From: Rubrobacter sp.
GTDB taxonomy: Bacteria > Actinomycetota > Rubrobacteria > Rubrobacterales > Rubrobacteraceae
Length of the DNA stretch: 13,190 nt
Assembly (NCBI GenBank): GCA_013815485.1
Contig: JACDGB010000016.1
Coordinates: forward strand, 1-13,190
Direction: 5' to 3'
The position numbers and the translations under genes are program-made. This document shows, one piece after another, positions 12,570 to 13,190 of the stretch. The notes beneath the pieces were generated by a model that was given only the letters and a program-made list of their open reading frames with translations, searched no databases and had not been told where the DNA came from. Numbering within the stretch: the stretch's first letter is position 1; each line of letters begins with the position of its first letter.

Positions 12570-13190
12570 TCTCCCGGCTCCGGGGTGTAGTCCTGGCCGA
12601 CCACCACGTTCAGGGCGCCGGGCATGACGGAGAAGACGGCTGGTTCGTCCCCGATCAGCTCTCCGTCGGCGGTGAATTCCAGGCCGCCCGGTCTGGTCTT
12701 GACCTGGATCTCCTTTGCGCGGGCTGAGAACACGCCCTCTTTGTCCAGGTAATCCGACTCCAGAAAGGCGGAGGGGGCGAGCGCGAGAATCTCCTTGAGT
12801 CCTCCATCCTCGATGACTACAACGTCCAGCAGTCCGTCTTCGGGGTTGGCCTTAGGGGCGGCGAGCCAACCTCCCCCGATGAAGCGGCAGTTGCCGATGA
12901 CTATGTTTACAGCCCTCACGCGACGCTCCTCGCCGTCGAGAGTGAGCTTGACCTCCTGAGCATCGAAGTTCCGGGCGACCTCCAGATAAGCTCGAAGGTA
13001 GGAGAGCTTGCCCCACCGGCTTTTCATCTCTTCGTCGTTGACGTCGGAGATCTCCGCCCCGATTCCCCCCGTCGCCACGTTGATGAAGAAACGCTCACCG
13101 GTCCTCTCGGAGCGGACGCGGGCCACGTCCAGCGCCCTGACCCTGTTCTCCCTGATGGTCTTGCAGATTTCATTCGGGTCGTCGGAGACT
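12566..13190 (-). CDS. YegS/BmrU-family lipid (diacylglycerol) kinase, 5' end outside window
   Basis: The frame is open to the window edge, continuing upstream of the GTG at 13126 with DDPNEICKTIRENRVRALDVA, so the N-terminal nucleotide-binding part lies outside. The visible C-terminal domain has FFINVATGGIGAEI, VNIVIGNCRFIGGGWLAAPKANPEDGLLDVVVIE and FTADGELIG with a final strand. This is the standard order in diacylglycerol-kinase-catalytic-domain proteins of the YegS/Rv2252/BmrU group, which phosphorylate a lipid alcohol at the membrane face. The true substrate (diacylglycerol, undecaprenol or another lipid) cannot be told. Its stop overlaps the moaD start by the ATGA arrangement. Confidence 0.9.
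   Translation of the reverse strand, partial: VSDDPNEICKTIRENRVRALDVARVRSERTGERFFINVATGGIGAEISDVNDEEMKSRWGKLSYLRAYLEVARNFDAQEVKLTLDGEERRVRAVNIVIGNCRFIGGGWLAAPKANPEDGLLDVVVIEDGGLKEILALAPSAFLESDYLDKEGVFSARAKEIQVKTRPGGLEFTADGELIGDEPAVFSVMPGALNVVVGQDYTPEPGE

Overview
This is a GC-rich bacterial window with ordinary chromosomal gene content. The organism is most likely an actinobacterium, and my best guess is the Rubrobacter lineage. That is an inference from three things: very high third-position GC, an archaeal/Bacteroidetes-like methionyl-tRNA synthetase, and a bacterial D-amino-acid oxidase of the kind known from Rubrobacter. I see no tRNA, rRNA, CRISPR array, insertion sequence or phage gene.

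Layout. Positions 2-706 hold the C-terminal half of an MFS transporter, which converges on metG (minus strand, 716-2431). metG diverges from a plus-strand run: dut (2586-3026), a small hypothetical protein (3054-3389) and a DUF1990-like gene broken by one extra C (3422-4013). A YdjM-type membrane protein follows (4180-4734). yqeK (minus, 4792-5379) and cinA (plus, 5403-6674) diverge from a 23-bp gap. The 281 bp after cinA hold no protein gene. They do hold a promoter-like pair, a strongly foldable segment and an intrinsic terminator, so I call a candidate small RNA there (about 6719-6949). A minus-strand block follows: an antibiotic-biosynthesis-monooxygenase-like protein, a CPBP membrane protease, a Nudix hydrolase and a glutamate-cysteine-ligase-family enzyme (8593-9903). 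The last of these diverges from a D-amino-acid oxidase gene (10112-11074). A secreted protein with RTX-like glycine/aspartate repeats follows at 11279-11818, behind a leader rich in inverted repeats. The window ends in a tightly packed minus-strand operon: a lipid kinase (5' end outside the window), moaD and moaE.

How the genes relate. Most are independent housekeeping units: translation (metG), nucleotide-pool cleaning (dut, Nudix, yqeK, cinA), molybdenum cofactor assembly (moaD/moaE), and thiol and amino-acid metabolism (GCS2-family ligase, D-amino-acid oxidase). Several genes have a TAnnnT -10 box only 6-10 bp before the start codon and no Shine-Dalgarno sequence, which suggests leaderless or near-leaderless transcription. 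Three of these boxes share the extended form TGCTAnnnT. The observations most worth following are the candidate structured RNA downstream of cinA, the overlapping divergent -10 boxes of yqeK and cinA, and the single-base frameshift in the DUF1990-like gene.
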